Of a DNA stretch of 64,000 nucleotides, positions 25,415 through 33,631 are shown one piece after another (positions within the stretch are counted from its first letter, which is position 1; each line of letters begins with the position of its first letter). This stretch comes from an uncultured Clostridia bacterium (GTDB taxonomy: Bacteria > Bacillota > Clostridia > Oscillospirales > Acutalibacteraceae). The notes beneath the pieces were generated by a model, which was not told the origin of the DNA, made no database searches, and saw only the letters and a list, made by a program, of their open reading frames with translations. The stretch is from contig CALWVE010000006.1 in assembly GCA_944384905.1 (NCBI GenBank), forward strand, positions 47,247 to 111,246. The letters are read 5' to 3'. The position numbers and the translations under genes were made by a program.

Positions 25415-26494
25415 TTAGTCACCGAACGAAATGCCCAGCGTACGGGCCTGTTCGATGATGTCGCTTTCGGGCGAGACATACTTGAGCTTACCGGCGGATT
25501 CTTCCAGCGGGATCGCGGTAATTTCGTTGTTGACCAGCACAACGAGTTTACCATAATCTTTATCAGCGATCATCTGCGCGGCTTTGGCGCCCAGACGGGA
25601 AGAAAGCACGCGGTCGTACGGGCAGGGAGAGCCGCCGCGCTGGGTATGTCCCGGAACGGCTACGCGGATATCCTGAATTCCCTTGCGGGTAAGCTCGTCC
25701 GCCAGGCGATAGGCCGTGGAAACAAACTGCGGATTTTCCTCGAGCTTTTTGCGTTCCTTTTTGGGAAGCGCGGCCACTTCTTTGGAAACGGCGCCTTCCG
25801 CCACAGCCAGAATCGAGAAGCGCTTGCCTTCCTTGGTGCGCTCATTCAAGGCTTTGACAACTTTATCGATATCATAAGGAATCTCCGGGATCAGCACCAC
25901 GTCGGCGCCGCCGGCAATACCGGCGTACAGGGTGATCCAGCCCACCTTATGACCCATGATTTCCACAATAAACGCGCGCCCGTGAGAGGCGGCCGTGGTA
26001 TGGATGCAGTCGATGGTGTTGGTGGCGATATCCACCGCGCTCTGGAAACCGAACGTCATATCGGTGCCCCAAAGGTCGTTATCGATCGTTTTGGGCAGGC
26101 CAATCACGTTGAGGCCTTCCTGACTGAGCAGGTTGGCGGTTTTCTGCGATCCGTTGCCGCCCAGCACAACCAGGCAGTCGAGGCCGAGTTTCTTATAATT
26201 TTCTTTCATGGCCTTTACTTTATCCAGGCCGTTTTCATCGGGTTTGCGCATCAGCTTGAACGGCTGACGGGAAGAGCCCAGAATGGTGCCGCCTTTGGTG
26301 AGAATGCCCGAAAAATCGTTGGAAGTAAGCATGCGGTAGTTGCCGTAAATCAGGCCCTTATACCCGTCGATAAAACCGTAAATCTGCACATTGTCGCACA
26401 GGCGATACAGGCCTTTTACCACGCCGCGCATGGTGGCGTTCAGCGCCTGACAGTCGCCGCCGCTGGTGAGCATACCGATTTTTTTCATTCCCAT
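25415..26494 (-). CDS. 6-phosphofructokinase (PfkA family)
   Basis: A 359-residue glycolytic enzyme that phosphorylates fructose 6-phosphate. The N-terminal loop is LTSGGDCQALNA. The donor-binding loop reads GGNGSQKTA and the catalytic loop PKTIDNDLWGT. The glycine in GGNGS is the ATP-type residue, whereas the lysine in PKTIDND is typical of PPi-dependent enzymes, so the phosphoryl donor cannot be told from sequence. ATG 26494 has AAAGGGGCG upstream; a TTGACG-18-TATAAT promoter lies at 26577-26606. The next gene downstream is a glycosidase-like protein. Confidence 0.92.
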   Translation of the reverse strand: MGMKKIGMLTSGGDCQALNATMRGVVKGLYRLCDNVQIYGFIDGYKGLIYGNYRMLTSNDFSGILTKGGTILGSSRQPFKLMRKPDENGLDKVKAMKENYKKLGLDCLVVLGGNGSQKTANLLSQEGLNVIGLPKTIDNDLWGTDMTFGFQSAVDIATNTIDCIHTTAASHGRAFIVEIMGHKVGWITLYAGIAGGADVVLIPEIPYDIDKVVKALNERTKEGKRFSILAVAEGAVSKEVAALPKKERKKLEENPQFVSTAYRLADELTRKGIQDIRVAVPGHTQRGGSPCPYDRVLSSRLGAKAAQMIADKDYGKLVVLVNNEITAIPLEESAGKLKYVSPESDIIEQARTLGISFGD

Positions 26495-26576
26495 ACAAAA
26501 ACGCCCCTTTATAGGATCATTTGATCCTGTTTTTTGTTATTGTTGCCGGAAAAACGGCTGATTTTCATTTGTTTCC

Positions 26577-26606
26577 ATTATAGTTTGTATACGGCAGATA
26601 CGTCAA
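26577..26606 (-). promoter_or_regulatory. Promoter of the phosphofructokinase unit
   Basis: On the - strand TTGACG (26601-26606), 18-base spacer, TATAAT (26577-26582). The start site is near 26571. Confidence 0.78.
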
Positions 26607-26660
26607 GGGGTTCGATGGGATTTATTAGGCTAAATATACAAAACCGTTTGCCCAAAGGAT

Positions 26661-27269
26661 TCAATCTTCCGTTTCGGGGAACGTGTTTTTGTTTTGGCTT
26701 ACGGGCGACAGATCGCGCATGGCGTCGGAACTGAGCAGCTCGCCGTGTTCGGCCGCAAAAGCCGCGACGGCCGCGCCTTTTCCAATGTATTCGCCGTATT
26801 CGCTCAAAAGAATCAGCAGGGAACGGCGCAGCGTAACCGGCGCGGAAAAAATAAGCCCGTAACCCCGCCCCAGCCGATACAGTAAAAAGGGCACCCTTCC
26901 GCCCGCCGGATGGGTGCGCAGACGAAAAAGCAAATCCAAAACGGCGCCGGCATCCGCTACACGAAACAAAACCGGCTCCGGCGTATGTTTGATGCGGTAA
27001 CACTGTCGGCGGCGCTTTTCCAGAGTAAACAGCAGCAGCACGCGCTCTTCATCCTGAGACGGCAGCGCACGCAGGGTGATGCGCCGCCCTTCGCAGGCAA
27101 AACCGCCGCTGCAGGCAATAGAAAGAATTTTGGCGGCCGCCAGGCGGGAATGGAAACTATGAAAACGCAGCGGCATGGTGCGGTCCGCCTCGAAAATGCC
27201 CAGCGTTTCCGCCTCCTGCGCCGTCAGTATGGCCAGCAGATGATCGTCATCCAGGATCTTCAGTTTCAC
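26661..27269 (-). CDS. MecA-like adaptor protein
   Basis: A 202-residue protein resembling the MecA/YpbH adaptors that hand substrates to the ClpC protease. The N terminus (MKLKILDDDHLLAILTAQEAETLGI) has the strand-helix pattern of the MecA substrate-binding domain. The C-terminal part (about 105-190, with FRVADAGAVLDLLFRL and a final helix) resembles the ClpC-binding domain. The middle lacks the usual acidic linker, so this is a divergent member. The start is GTG 27269, five bases after GGAGGGG; GTG 27275 overlaps the ribosome site. A candidate small RNA with its own terminator lies directly upstream. Confidence 0.55.
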   Translation of the reverse strand: MKLKILDDDHLLAILTAQEAETLGIFEADRTMPLRFHSFHSRLAAAKILSIACSGGFACEGRRITLRALPSQDEERVLLLFTLEKRRRQCYRIKHTPEPVLFRVADAGAVLDLLFRLRTHPAGGRVPFLLYRLGRGYGLIFSAPVTLRRSLLILLSEYGEYIGKGAAVAAFAAEHGELLSSDAMRDLSPVSQNKNTFPETED

Positions 27270-27299
27270 ACGCACCCCTCCCGCAGCGGTATTCTTACT

Positions 27300-27495
27300 C
27301 TATCTTATGCAGCAAAAAGCCGCAGGTGCCGGTTTTTTCCGGAATCTGCGGCTGAAAAGGTAAAATCCCAAAGGCTGCACACCTTTGGGATTTTGGGGAG
27401 GAGTTGTATTGAAAAAAATTACGGACTCGCCGTAAGCTTGTAAGCTGATTTTCATCGACGGCTTTCGCCGTTTCGGTTTGTTTCTCTCTTGTTGT
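27300..27495 (-). ncRNA. Candidate ~195-nt small RNA with C-rich motif
   Basis: Bounded by a very good promoter (27502-27530) and an intrinsic terminator whose arms are GCCGCAG/CTGCGGC with an inner CCGG/CCGG, followed by TTTTTG (about 27302-27340). Inside are a GACGGC/GCCGTC-type hairpin, a second strong hairpin ATCCCAAAGG/CCTTTGGGAT, and an unpaired-looking ACAACTCCTCCCC that is complementary to Shine-Dalgarno sequences. The only frame inside (51 codons from an ATG) lacks a ribosome site. It could act as a free regulatory RNA or as an attenuating leader of the MecA-like gene, which starts about 30 bases after the terminator. Confidence 0.5.
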
Positions 27496-27501
27496 GGCTT
27501 T

Positions 27502-27530
27502 ATTATAACGTGTCATTTTCAAGATGTCAA
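27502..27530 (-). promoter_or_regulatory. Promoter of the candidate small RNA
   Basis: On the - strand a consensus promoter: TTGACA (27525-27530), 17 bases, TATAAT (27502-27507). It is the closest match to consensus in the window. The 175 bases between it and the TrmH stop show nothing more. Confidence 0.85.
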
Positions 27531-27704
27531 TGGGTCTGAATCAGGTTCTATGTTTTGTATAATTGGCCAAAATCGAGATTTCAGTTTTTGTTAAACTTGC
27601 AGTAAATGCAGCGATACTTTTTATACTCTTTTACCCTGTTAAATCGACGTTTCTATCTTTTCGCCCAAAACAAACAGGAAAAAGAGGCTATATCGCACAA
27701 AAAA

Positions 27705-28430
27705 TCAGCTTCGCGTCGTCCGTGTAAACGTGTACAGTCCAATCGCCGCGGAAACCGCCAGATTCAGTGAATCCACATCCGGCCCCTGCGGGATAAAAAT
27801 GCTGCGCCCAACCGTCTGGAACGAGGCGGGCAGGCCGCTGGCTTCGTTGCCGAAAATCAGCGTCCAGCAGGAAGAATGCGGGCAGCGGTCCACTTCGATC
27901 ACTTCGTGGCCGTCGAGCATAAACGGGAACAGATCCCGCTCGGGGAATTCCCGCCGATAGCTTTCAAAATCCGGGTAGACGTGCACGCGCAGTTTGAACA
28001 GCGCGCCCATCGACGCGCGCACCGCTTTGGGGTTGAACGGATCGGCGCAGGGCTCCACAATCGCCAGGTCGCGTACGCCGAACGCCAGCATGGTGCGTTC
28101 AATCGTCCCGAGGTTGCCCATGTCCGAAGGATTCACCAGCATAACGTGCGGGCGGTCCGCCGCAAGTTTACTCTCAAATTTACGGAACTTGCAGGCCGCA
28201 TAGGCCACTTCTTTGTTGGAAATACGGTCGAGCGTTTTCTGATCCAGGCGGCAGGGGACGTTCTTTTCCGCGCAAAGGGCGAACAGCTTTTCCTTATCGT
28301 TAAACGTAGGGGAAACGCACACTTCCAGCGCCAGGTCGGGGCGGGATTCCAGCAGTTCAAACGTGGGGAACGGCCCCAGCGTATAGGAATATTCAAATTC
28401 TTTTTTGTAGCGGCGGATACCGGGTTCCAT
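27705..28430 (-). CDS. TrmH/SpoU-family RNA 2'-O-methyltransferase
   Basis: A 241-residue SPOUT methyltransferase. The three knot motifs are present: NPSDMGNLGTIERTMLAFG, FGNEASGLP and the closing DSLNLAVSAAIGLY. An N-terminal ~95-residue domain may bind RNA. It should methylate a ribose 2'-OH in rRNA or tRNA; the target is unknown. ATG 28430 lies eight bases after AAGGAG; an upstream GTG overlaps that site. The gene is 28 bases downstream of rpe and probably co-transcribed. Confidence 0.88.
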   Translation of the reverse strand: MEPGIRRYKKEFEYSYTLGPFPTFELLESRPDLALEVCVSPTFNDKEKLFALCAEKNVPCRLDQKTLDRISNKEVAYAACKFRKFESKLAADRPHVMLVNPSDMGNLGTIERTMLAFGVRDLAIVEPCADPFNPKAVRASMGALFKLRVHVYPDFESYRREFPERDLFPFMLDGHEVIEVDRCPHSSCWTLIFGNEASGLPASFQTVGRSIFIPQGPDVDSLNLAVSAAIGLYTFTRTTRS

Positions 28431-28458
28431 GGCGTTCACTCCTTTTGGGCGGCGGAAT

Positions 28459-29085
28459 TTATTTAAGCACGGCGATAGCCTGAGCGGTGTCTTCGGCGTT
28501 GAATACGCTGGAACCGGCTACGGCAATATCCAGCCCGGCTTCGCGGCAGGCGTCAATCGTTTTGGGACCAATGCCGCCGTCGGCTTCTACGGTAAGCGTG
28601 GGGAATTTTTCCTTAAGCGTGCGGATTTTCGGCATCATATCAGCCATAAACGACTGGCCGCCGAATCCGGGTTCCACGGTCATCACCAGCGCCATGGCCA
28701 GCTTGTCCGCATAGGGGAACAGCGCTTCCACAGGCGTACCGGGCTTGACGGCCAGACCCGGCTTACAGCCGCAGGCCAGAATTTCTTCGATCACGGCGGC
28801 GGGATCGTCTTCGCATTCCACGTGGAAGGTGATGAGATCCGCGCCCGATTTTGCAAACGTGCGGATATACGCCAGCGGATGCGAAAGCATCAGATGCACG
28901 TCAAACGGGAGTTTGGTGTGGGGACGCAGGGCGGCGATCACGGCCGGGCCAAAGCTGAGGTTCGGCACAAAATGGCCGTCCATGACATCCAGATGAACCA
29001 GATCGGCGCCGGCGGCATCGATTTTTTTCACTTCGTCGGCCATATGGGAAAAATCACAGGCCAGCATAGAGGGGGCAATCAACAT
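28459..29085 (-). CDS. rpe: Ribulose-phosphate 3-epimerase
   Basis: A 208-residue TIM-barrel enzyme of the pentose phosphate pathway that interconverts ribulose 5-phosphate and xylulose 5-phosphate. Metal- and substrate-binding segments are visible: APSMLACDF, HLDVMDGHFVPNLSFGP, FDVHLML, VEPGFGGQSF and VEADGGIG. I start it at ATG 29085, nine bases after AAAGG; two upstream in-frame ATGs lack a good site. Confidence 0.94.
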   Translation of the reverse strand: MLIAPSMLACDFSHMADEVKKIDAAGADLVHLDVMDGHFVPNLSFGPAVIAALRPHTKLPFDVHLMLSHPLAYIRTFAKSGADLITFHVECEDDPAAVIEEILACGCKPGLAVKPGTPVEALFPYADKLAMALVMTVEPGFGGQSFMADMMPKIRTLKEKFPTLTVEADGGIGPKTIDACREAGLDIAVAGSSVFNAEDTAQAIAVLK

Positions 29086-29100
29086 AAAAAACATCCTTTC

Positions 29101-29587
29101 ATCGGGCGGCAAGTTGCCGCTCCCAATTCGCGGGTCGCTCGGTACCCTCGGCGGCGAACCGCCGCTGGATACGTCGCGGGCGGGCTAAAATCAAATTAAA
29201 AGCCAAAGTCACGCGGCAGAAGCTTACTATACAAACACGGAAAGTTTCGATCAATTCTTCGCTGCCGCTACGGTCGGCGCCTTGTTTGTGTGCCACTGGC
29301 ACACGGCGCCCTTTTCAAAGGTTTGCAGGTGTCCAGAGGGCAGCGCCCTTTGGGCGTCCGCCGCAGCGGACGAAATACCTTTGCCTCCATAAGCGCAGGA
29401 GGGTAGCCGAAAGCGTCCGGGGGACGGTTTCGGCGTAGGGAACCCTCGCCGGGGGTTCCCTGGCGGCGAACCGCCGCGGGATACTTCACGGGGAAGTTTC
29501 GCTAAATATATAAGCTCAAGTCGCGCGGCAGATGCTTTCCATTTGCTTTATGCCTCATTCGCGACTTGTCGGCGGGGACTCCCCGCA
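29101..29587. repeat. Mosaic palindromic intergenic repeat, copy E
   Basis: The longest copy, about 490 bases, ending exactly at the stop codon of the AEC transporter. It includes GCGGCGAACCGCCGC twice, CGTCCGC/GCGGACG with CGCA loop (29355-29372), a CGAAAGCGTCC/GGACGGTTTCG hairpin with one mismatch, AGGGAACCC/GGGTTCCCT and the AAGTCGCG...CGCGACTT block. A 53-base extra segment (29258-29310), also found in copy G, is inserted next to the CTTTT/AAAGG stem. Confidence 0.85.
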
Positions 29588-30508
29588 TTACGCCAGCAGC
29601 TCGGCCGCTACCGTAAACAGCGGCAGAGTAATGATCGAAAGCAGCGTGGAAAGCGCCACGACCTTGGAAGCCAGACGCGCGTCCCGGCCAAACTGCACCG
29701 AGAACAGCACCGCGTTGGCGGCAACCGGCGCGGCGGCCTGAATCACGTTGCCAACAAACAGAGGATAGGACGGGCGCAGCAACAGCATGGCGCCCAAAAA
29801 CAGCAGGGGAGCCACGATCAGACGCAGAGCCGAGGCGGCATACACCTGCCAGTCGGTGAACATCGATTTCCATTCGATGGCGGCGATATGGCTGCCCACC
29901 ACCACCATCGCCAGCGGTGTATTCAGCGCGGCAAAACCCTCAACAGGCTGTAAAATCAATTCGGGCAGCGAAATTTTCAGCAGATAAATCGGCACGCCTA
30001 CGGCCAGGCCGATCACGCCCGGATTGAGCAGTGCGGTTTTCAGGCTGGCTCGTTTCCCGCCGCTCATCATGGAATAGCCGTATGTCCAGCAGAACAAATT
30101 GAAAACGGCGATATAAACCGAAGCATACACCACGCCGCTGTCGCCCACAACCGACTGCACCAGCGGCATGCCCATAAATCCGGTATTGGAAAAAATCACA
30201 GCAAAACGCAGGGTTTTCTGCCGGTCCGGTTCGGTTTTGCGGAAAGTAAGCAGCGAAAGAAGAATCGCGAGCAAATGCGCCAAAACCGCGGTAAGCACCG
30301 AAAAGCCCAAAACGGGCAGTTCCACGCCGCTGTCGGCCGAAAGAAACGAGGAAACGATCAGGCAGGGCGTGACGATTCGCAGCAGAAACGCCGTAATTTC
30401 CGCAATACCCTTGTGCGTCAGCATGCCGGCTTTGGTGCAGGCAAAACCTACGGCGATCATCACAAACAAAATGCCGACCTTTTCCATAACAAGCAGGATG
30501 GCTTCCAT
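29588..30508 (-). CDS. AEC family transporter
   Basis: A 306-residue integral membrane protein with about ten hydrophobic segments, matching the auxin efflux carrier (AEC) family of bacterial permeases, which move small carboxylates such as malate. Typical pieces are the N-terminal VGILFVMIAVGFACTKAGML with LRIVTPCLIVSSF, and the C-terminal AAAPVAANAVLFSVQFGRDA. The substrate is unknown. Its ATG overlaps the TGA of the upstream small membrane protein by one base, so translation is coupled. Its stop abuts repeat copy E. Confidence 0.85.
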   Translation of the reverse strand: MEAILLVMEKVGILFVMIAVGFACTKAGMLTHKGIAEITAFLLRIVTPCLIVSSFLSADSGVELPVLGFSVLTAVLAHLLAILLSLLTFRKTEPDRQKTLRFAVIFSNTGFMGMPLVQSVVGDSGVVYASVYIAVFNLFCWTYGYSMMSGGKRASLKTALLNPGVIGLAVGVPIYLLKISLPELILQPVEGFAALNTPLAMVVVGSHIAAIEWKSMFTDWQVYAASALRLIVAPLLFLGAMLLLRPSYPLFVGNVIQAAAPVAANAVLFSVQFGRDARLASKVVALSTLLSIITLPLFTVAAELLA

Positions 30509-30789
30509 CAGTGTTTTTCCTCTCCGCCGCCCGACTGAGCGCTTCTGTCGCGGTAGTGTTTAAAGTAGAAAATCACCAGCGGCAGCAGGACGCAGATCGA
30601 AACGGCCCGCAGAATCCAAACCCAGGGAGACGCGAACAAATCGACGGCGAGTATGGCGTCGGCGCCCCACCAGAATCCCAGAAAAAAGAAAAATCCGCCC
30701 GCCGCATAGAAAATCGGGCTTTCTTTTCTGTATTTGACAATCAGGATAAATCCGATCACCAGCCACAGCACGGCATACACATAAGGCAT
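30508..30789 (-). CDS. Small three-helix membrane protein
   Basis: A 93-residue protein with three predicted membrane helices (about 3-19, 28-47 and 55-76) and a charged C-terminal tail rich in Arg, Ser and Glu. No family recognised. The start is ATG 30789 with an AAGGAGG site. The tight TGATG junction with the AEC transporter suggests an accessory role or simple co-expression. Confidence 0.7.
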   Translation of the reverse strand: MPYVYAVLWLVIGFILIVKYRKESPIFYAAGGFFFFLGFWWGADAILAVDLFASPWVWILRAVSICVLLPLVIFYFKHYRDRSAQSGGGEEKH

Positions 30790-30944
30790 TTGACATCCTC
30801 CTTCAAATTTAAGCTTTGTGAGCTGTTTGAAACAAAAGAATGCGGACGCCGCCCGCGGGCATGGGTCCGTTTGTTTATTATACCATTGCGTCAGAGGACT
30901 GACAAGGCGCGTACGGCTGTTTCCCTGAAAATTTCGCCAAAGAC

Positions 30945-30973
30945 TTGCGCGTTTTCCCGCCGCGTGCTATACT
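30945..30973 (+). promoter_or_regulatory. Promoter of the small membrane protein-ybjQ pair
   Basis: TTGCGC (30945-30950), 17-base spacer, TATACT (30968-30973), 33 bases before the start codon. Confidence 0.65.
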
Positions 30974-31006
30974 GCAGACACCCTCACCCAAGAAAGCAGG
31001 ATCGAT

Positions 31007-31234
31007 ATGAAACAATCCATCCGAAAAATCATTGCCCCCGTGGTCATCGTGGCGCTTTTGCTGGCGGTTCTTTTCGGTTACGGCATCACCGTGATCGCCA
31101 TGCCTATGCCGGTTTGGATCAAGGTGATTTTCGGGATCGTACTGGTTTCGCTTTCGGGTGTGGGAATTTATGTATTGATGCAGCGCATCCAGGAGATAAG
31201 GAGCGGAGAAGAAGATGATCTTAGTCACTACTGA
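31007..31234 (+). CDS. Small two-helix membrane protein
   Basis: A 75-residue protein with a basic N terminus, two membrane helices (about 9-30 and 36-59) and a charged tail. ATG 31007 has an AGGA site. It overlaps the following ybjQ-type gene by 20 bases, so the two are translated from one message. Family not recognised. Confidence 0.7.
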   Translation: MKQSIRKIIAPVVIVALLLAVLFGYGITVIAMPMPVWIKVIFGIVLVSLSGVGIYVLMQRIQEIRSGEEDDLSHY

Positions 31235-31526
31235 AACGATTGCCGGCAAACAGTTTGAAATGCTGGGCCTTGTGAAAGGCAGCACAATCCAGAGCAAAAA
31301 CATCGGCCGCGATATTACCCAGAGCTTCAAAACGCTGGTCGGCGGCGAACTGAAAGCCTATACGGATATGATGGATACTGCCCGGGCGCTGGCTACCAAG
31401 CGCATGGTGGAAGAAGCCGAGCAAATGGGCGCAGACGCGATTGTGTGCGTGCGTTATTCTTCCGCATCCGTCATGCAGGGCGCGGCGGAAGTCATGGCCT
31501 ACGGAACAGCCGTTAAATTTATCTGA
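31215..31526 (+). CDS. YbjQ family protein (UPF0145, heavy-metal-binding fold)
   Basis: A 103-residue YbjQ-type protein that forms small beta/alpha oligomers. Family hallmarks are MILVTTETIAGKQFEMLGLVKG at the start, the central helix TARALATKRMVEEAEQMGADAI and the closing VMAYGTAVKF. Biochemical function is uncertain despite the heavy-metal-binding name. ATG 31215 has an AAGGAG site within the preceding gene. Confidence 0.88.
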   Translation: MILVTTETIAGKQFEMLGLVKGSTIQSKNIGRDITQSFKTLVGGELKAYTDMMDTARALATKRMVEEAEQMGADAIVCVRYSSASVMQGAAEVMAYGTAVKFI

Positions 31527-31584
31527 TAAAATAAAGGGGAATCCGCGCACCGGAAGGGGGTTCCCCGACAACAAAAGATTTCAT

Positions 31585-31630
31585 CAAGGGGCTTTCCAAA
31601 AAGGAAAGCCCCTTCCGTTTTGGAAGGGGC
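31585..31630. terminator. Overlapping hairpins between convergent genes
   Basis: GGGGCTTTCC/GGAAAGCCCC and CCCCTTCC/GGAAGGGG share an arm, so two alternative stems can form. They lie between the ybjQ and lipoprotein stops and can serve both strands. Confidence 0.55.
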
Positions 31631-31636
31631 CTGCGA

Positions 31637-32251
31637 TTATTCGATTTCGGTATAGAACCAAAGCCTATATTGGATAGGTTCTCCGGGTGTAGGTTTTTCG
31701 TCGACATGAGTGATTTCAAGCCGGGTATCATCACTGGTAAATTCGGCTATGGTTGCAAGGAAATCCCAGTCCTCCAGCGAAACTTCCGTCGGTTCGCCGT
31801 ATACTTCTGTCAGCCGATCTACAATTGCCTGATCGCTTTCGGCTTCGAGATACATCCAAACTTCTGCCAGTTTGTCATCGTGGAAGCGCAGGTCTACCGT
31901 ATAAAAATTGATATCGGCATACGGCATCCCCAGAAAACCGTCTTCCGGCAGATAAATTGAGCAGGGAACCATAGTCACACGAGTTCCGTTTCCCCAATCA
32001 TTGATTGTTATTGTTTCACCGGCTTGTTCGACGCGGTTTTTCACATCATCGAGAGAAGTTCCCCACGGTGCATCGGGCAGAGGAGAAGCTAATTTTTCGG
32101 GCAGAACTTCCTGTTTGGAAGAAGTTTCGCCTGGGGTGCTTTCCGGCGCGTTGCTGCCAGTGGTCTCAGGCTTTTGACACGCCGCAAGCGGAATCAGAAG
32201 AAGCAGACAAAGCGCCAGAGGCAGCAAACGTTTTCTAAACACACGAATCAC
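31637..32251 (-). CDS. Predicted lipoprotein
   Basis: A 204-residue exported protein. It has a basic N terminus, a hydrophobic stretch and a lipobox LAAC with Cys25, then a Ser/Thr/Glu-rich linker (about 27-52) and a folded domain of ~150 residues. The domain contains PWGTSLDDVKNRVEQAG, a pattern seen in small clostridial lipoproteins. The function is unknown. It has its own promoter at 32349-32377 and ends at a convergent hairpin. Confidence 0.75.
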   Translation of the reverse strand: MIRVFRKRLLPLALCLLLLIPLAACQKPETTGSNAPESTPGETSSKQEVLPEKLASPLPDAPWGTSLDDVKNRVEQAGETITINDWGNGTRVTMVPCSIYLPEDGFLGMPYADINFYTVDLRFHDDKLAEVWMYLEAESDQAIVDRLTEVYGEPTEVSLEDWDFLATIAEFTSDDTRLEITHVDEKPTPGEPIQYRLWFYTEIE

Positions 32252-32348
32252 CTCTAAAAAAATAATATAGGGGTCGCGATACCGGCTGCATGGGAATCAC
32301 CTTTTTCAAAATAAACATATTTTTGCTTTTTGCTTAGTTTGCAAATAT

Positions 32349-32377
32349 AGTATATCATATTCTATAAAGGGAATCAA
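32349..32377 (-). promoter_or_regulatory. Promoter of the lipoprotein gene
   Basis: On the - strand TTGATT (32372-32377), 17-base spacer, TATACT (32349-32354). Upstream, 32383-32408 holds an inverted repeat TGACAA...TTGTCA, a possible operator. Confidence 0.7.
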
Positions 32378-32462
32378 CGATTATGACAAAAATGTAACCA
32401 AATTGTCATTGTTATGAAATTTGTAAGCGTTTTGTCATTTTTATTTATGGCGATATAAAAGC

Positions 32463-32493
32463 AAAGCTCTTCCACGCGGGAAGAGCTTTTTAT
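32463..32493 (+). terminator. Terminator-like hairpin
   Basis: AAAGCTCTTCC/GGAAGAGCTTT hairpin followed by TTATT, beside repeat copy F. No + strand gene feeds it within the window; on the - strand it could end read-through from the ABC ATPase gene across copy F. Confidence 0.6.
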
Positions 32494-32505
32494 TATGCGG
32501 TTTAC

Positions 32506-32686
32506 CGCGGCTTGTAGCTATTGCGTGGGTGTCGGCCATAAGTAGGGGAAACCCCCGACGAGGCGGGGAGTCCCCGCTGACAATTCACGAATTAAGCATA
32601 AAACAAATGGGAAGCATCTGCCGCGCGACTTGAGCCTATACACCTAGCGAAACTTCCCCGTGAAGTATCCAGCGGCGGTTCGCCGC
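32506..32686. repeat. Mosaic palindromic intergenic repeat, copy F
   Basis: A short copy: GGGGAAACCCCCGAC remnant, GCGGGGAGTCCCCGC, the AAGTCGCG block in inverted order, and GCGGCGGTTCGCCGC that stops at the last codon position of the ABC ATPase gene. Confidence 0.8.
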
Positions 32687-33391
32687 TTACCATTCTACGT
32701 CGGCCACGTCCATGGGGTGCTCGTTCACCGTCACGGAATCTACCCGGCCGCTTTTGACGCGGATTACGCGGTCTCCTATGGCTGTAAGCGCCAGGTTATG
32801 CGTGATAATCACCACCGTCATGCCTGTGCGGCGGGATGTATCCTGCAAAAGCTTCAAAATCGCCTTGCCTGTGCTGTAATCAAGCGCACCGGTCGGCTCG
32901 TCGCACAGCAGCAGCTTGGGATTTTTCGCCAGCGCGCGCGCAATGGCCACGCGCTGCTGTTCGCCGCCCGAAAGCTGGGCCGGGAATAGATCCATCTGCT
33001 TTTCCAGGCCCACGTCTTTCATCACCTGCACAATATCCAGCGGATCGCGGCTGATCTGCGTGGCCAGTTCCACATTTTCAAGCGCCGTCAGGTTCTGCAC
33101 AAGATTGTAAAACTGGAAGACAAACCCCACGTCATACCGGCGATAACCGATACGCTGGGTTTGGTCGTAATCGCTGATTTTTTTGCCATCGACGATGATT
33201 TCCCCCTCGGTCAGGGTTTCCATGCCGCCCAAAATGTTGAGGATCGTGCTTTTGCCGGCGCCGCTCGCGCCCGCAATAATCACCACTTCGCCTTTGTTGA
33301 TGGAAAAATCCACGCCGCTGAGCGCCGGAATTTCCACATCGCCCATTTTATAGATTTTCTTTACATTTTTAAATTCAATAAACGGTTCCAT
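32687..33391 (-). CDS. ABC transporter ATP-binding protein (MacB/LolD/FtsE type)
   Basis: A 234-residue ATPase subunit with Walker [10 protein letters not shown], signature [15 protein letters not shown], Walker [13 protein letters not shown] and switch His in VIITHN. It belongs to the MacB/LolD/FtsE subgroup that works with MacB/FtsX-type permeases in efflux or cell-envelope processes. No permease gene lies next to it, so the partner must be encoded elsewhere. ATG 33391 has an AGGAG site, and a promoter is visible at 33442-33470. Confidence 0.92.
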   Translation of the reverse strand: MEPFIEFKNVKKIYKMGDVEIPALSGVDFSINKGEVVIIAGASGAGKSTILNILGGMETLTEGEIIVDGKKISDYDQTQRIGYRRYDVGFVFQFYNLVQNLTALENVELATQISRDPLDIVQVMKDVGLEKQMDLFPAQLSGGEQQRVAIARALAKNPKLLLCDEPTGALDYSTGKAILKLLQDTSRRTGMTVVIITHNLALTAIGDRVIRVKSGRVDSVTVNEHPMDVADVEW

Positions 33392-33441
33392 AGCTTTCTC
33401 CTGCTTTTGAAAAACATAACGAGTTCGCTTTTTCTGCTTTT

Positions 33442-33470
33442 ATTATACCTTTCGAAATTAGCCGCCGCAA
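33442..33470 (-). promoter_or_regulatory. Promoter of the ABC ATPase gene
   Basis: On the - strand TTGCGG (33465-33470), 17-base spacer, TATAAT (33442-33447). Confidence 0.68.
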
Positions 33471-33513
33471 GGGCTGTTTATGAGCAGAATGTAAAGCTTT
33501 TTTGCACTTTATA

Positions 33514-33542
33514 TTGACTTCCCCGCCTGCTTCTGCTAGCAT
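33514..33542 (+). promoter_or_regulatory. Promoter of the second heparinase II/III-type gene
   Basis: TTGACT (33514-33519), 17-base spacer, TAGCAT (33537-33542), divergent from the ABC ATPase promoter. Confidence 0.7.
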
Positions 33543-33631
33543 AAGGCAGAACGGAAAGTTCTTCCGTTTCGAATTGTTTGGAACAGATGGCCGGAGCTTC
33601 CGGCCGCGGAAAATCCGCAGGAGGATGTTGT

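Noticed and set aside
27295..27522. A 75-codon - strand frame and a 51-codon ATG frame over the candidate small RNA
   Set aside because: The first would start upstream of the predicted transcript start and both cross the terminators; neither has a ribosome site.
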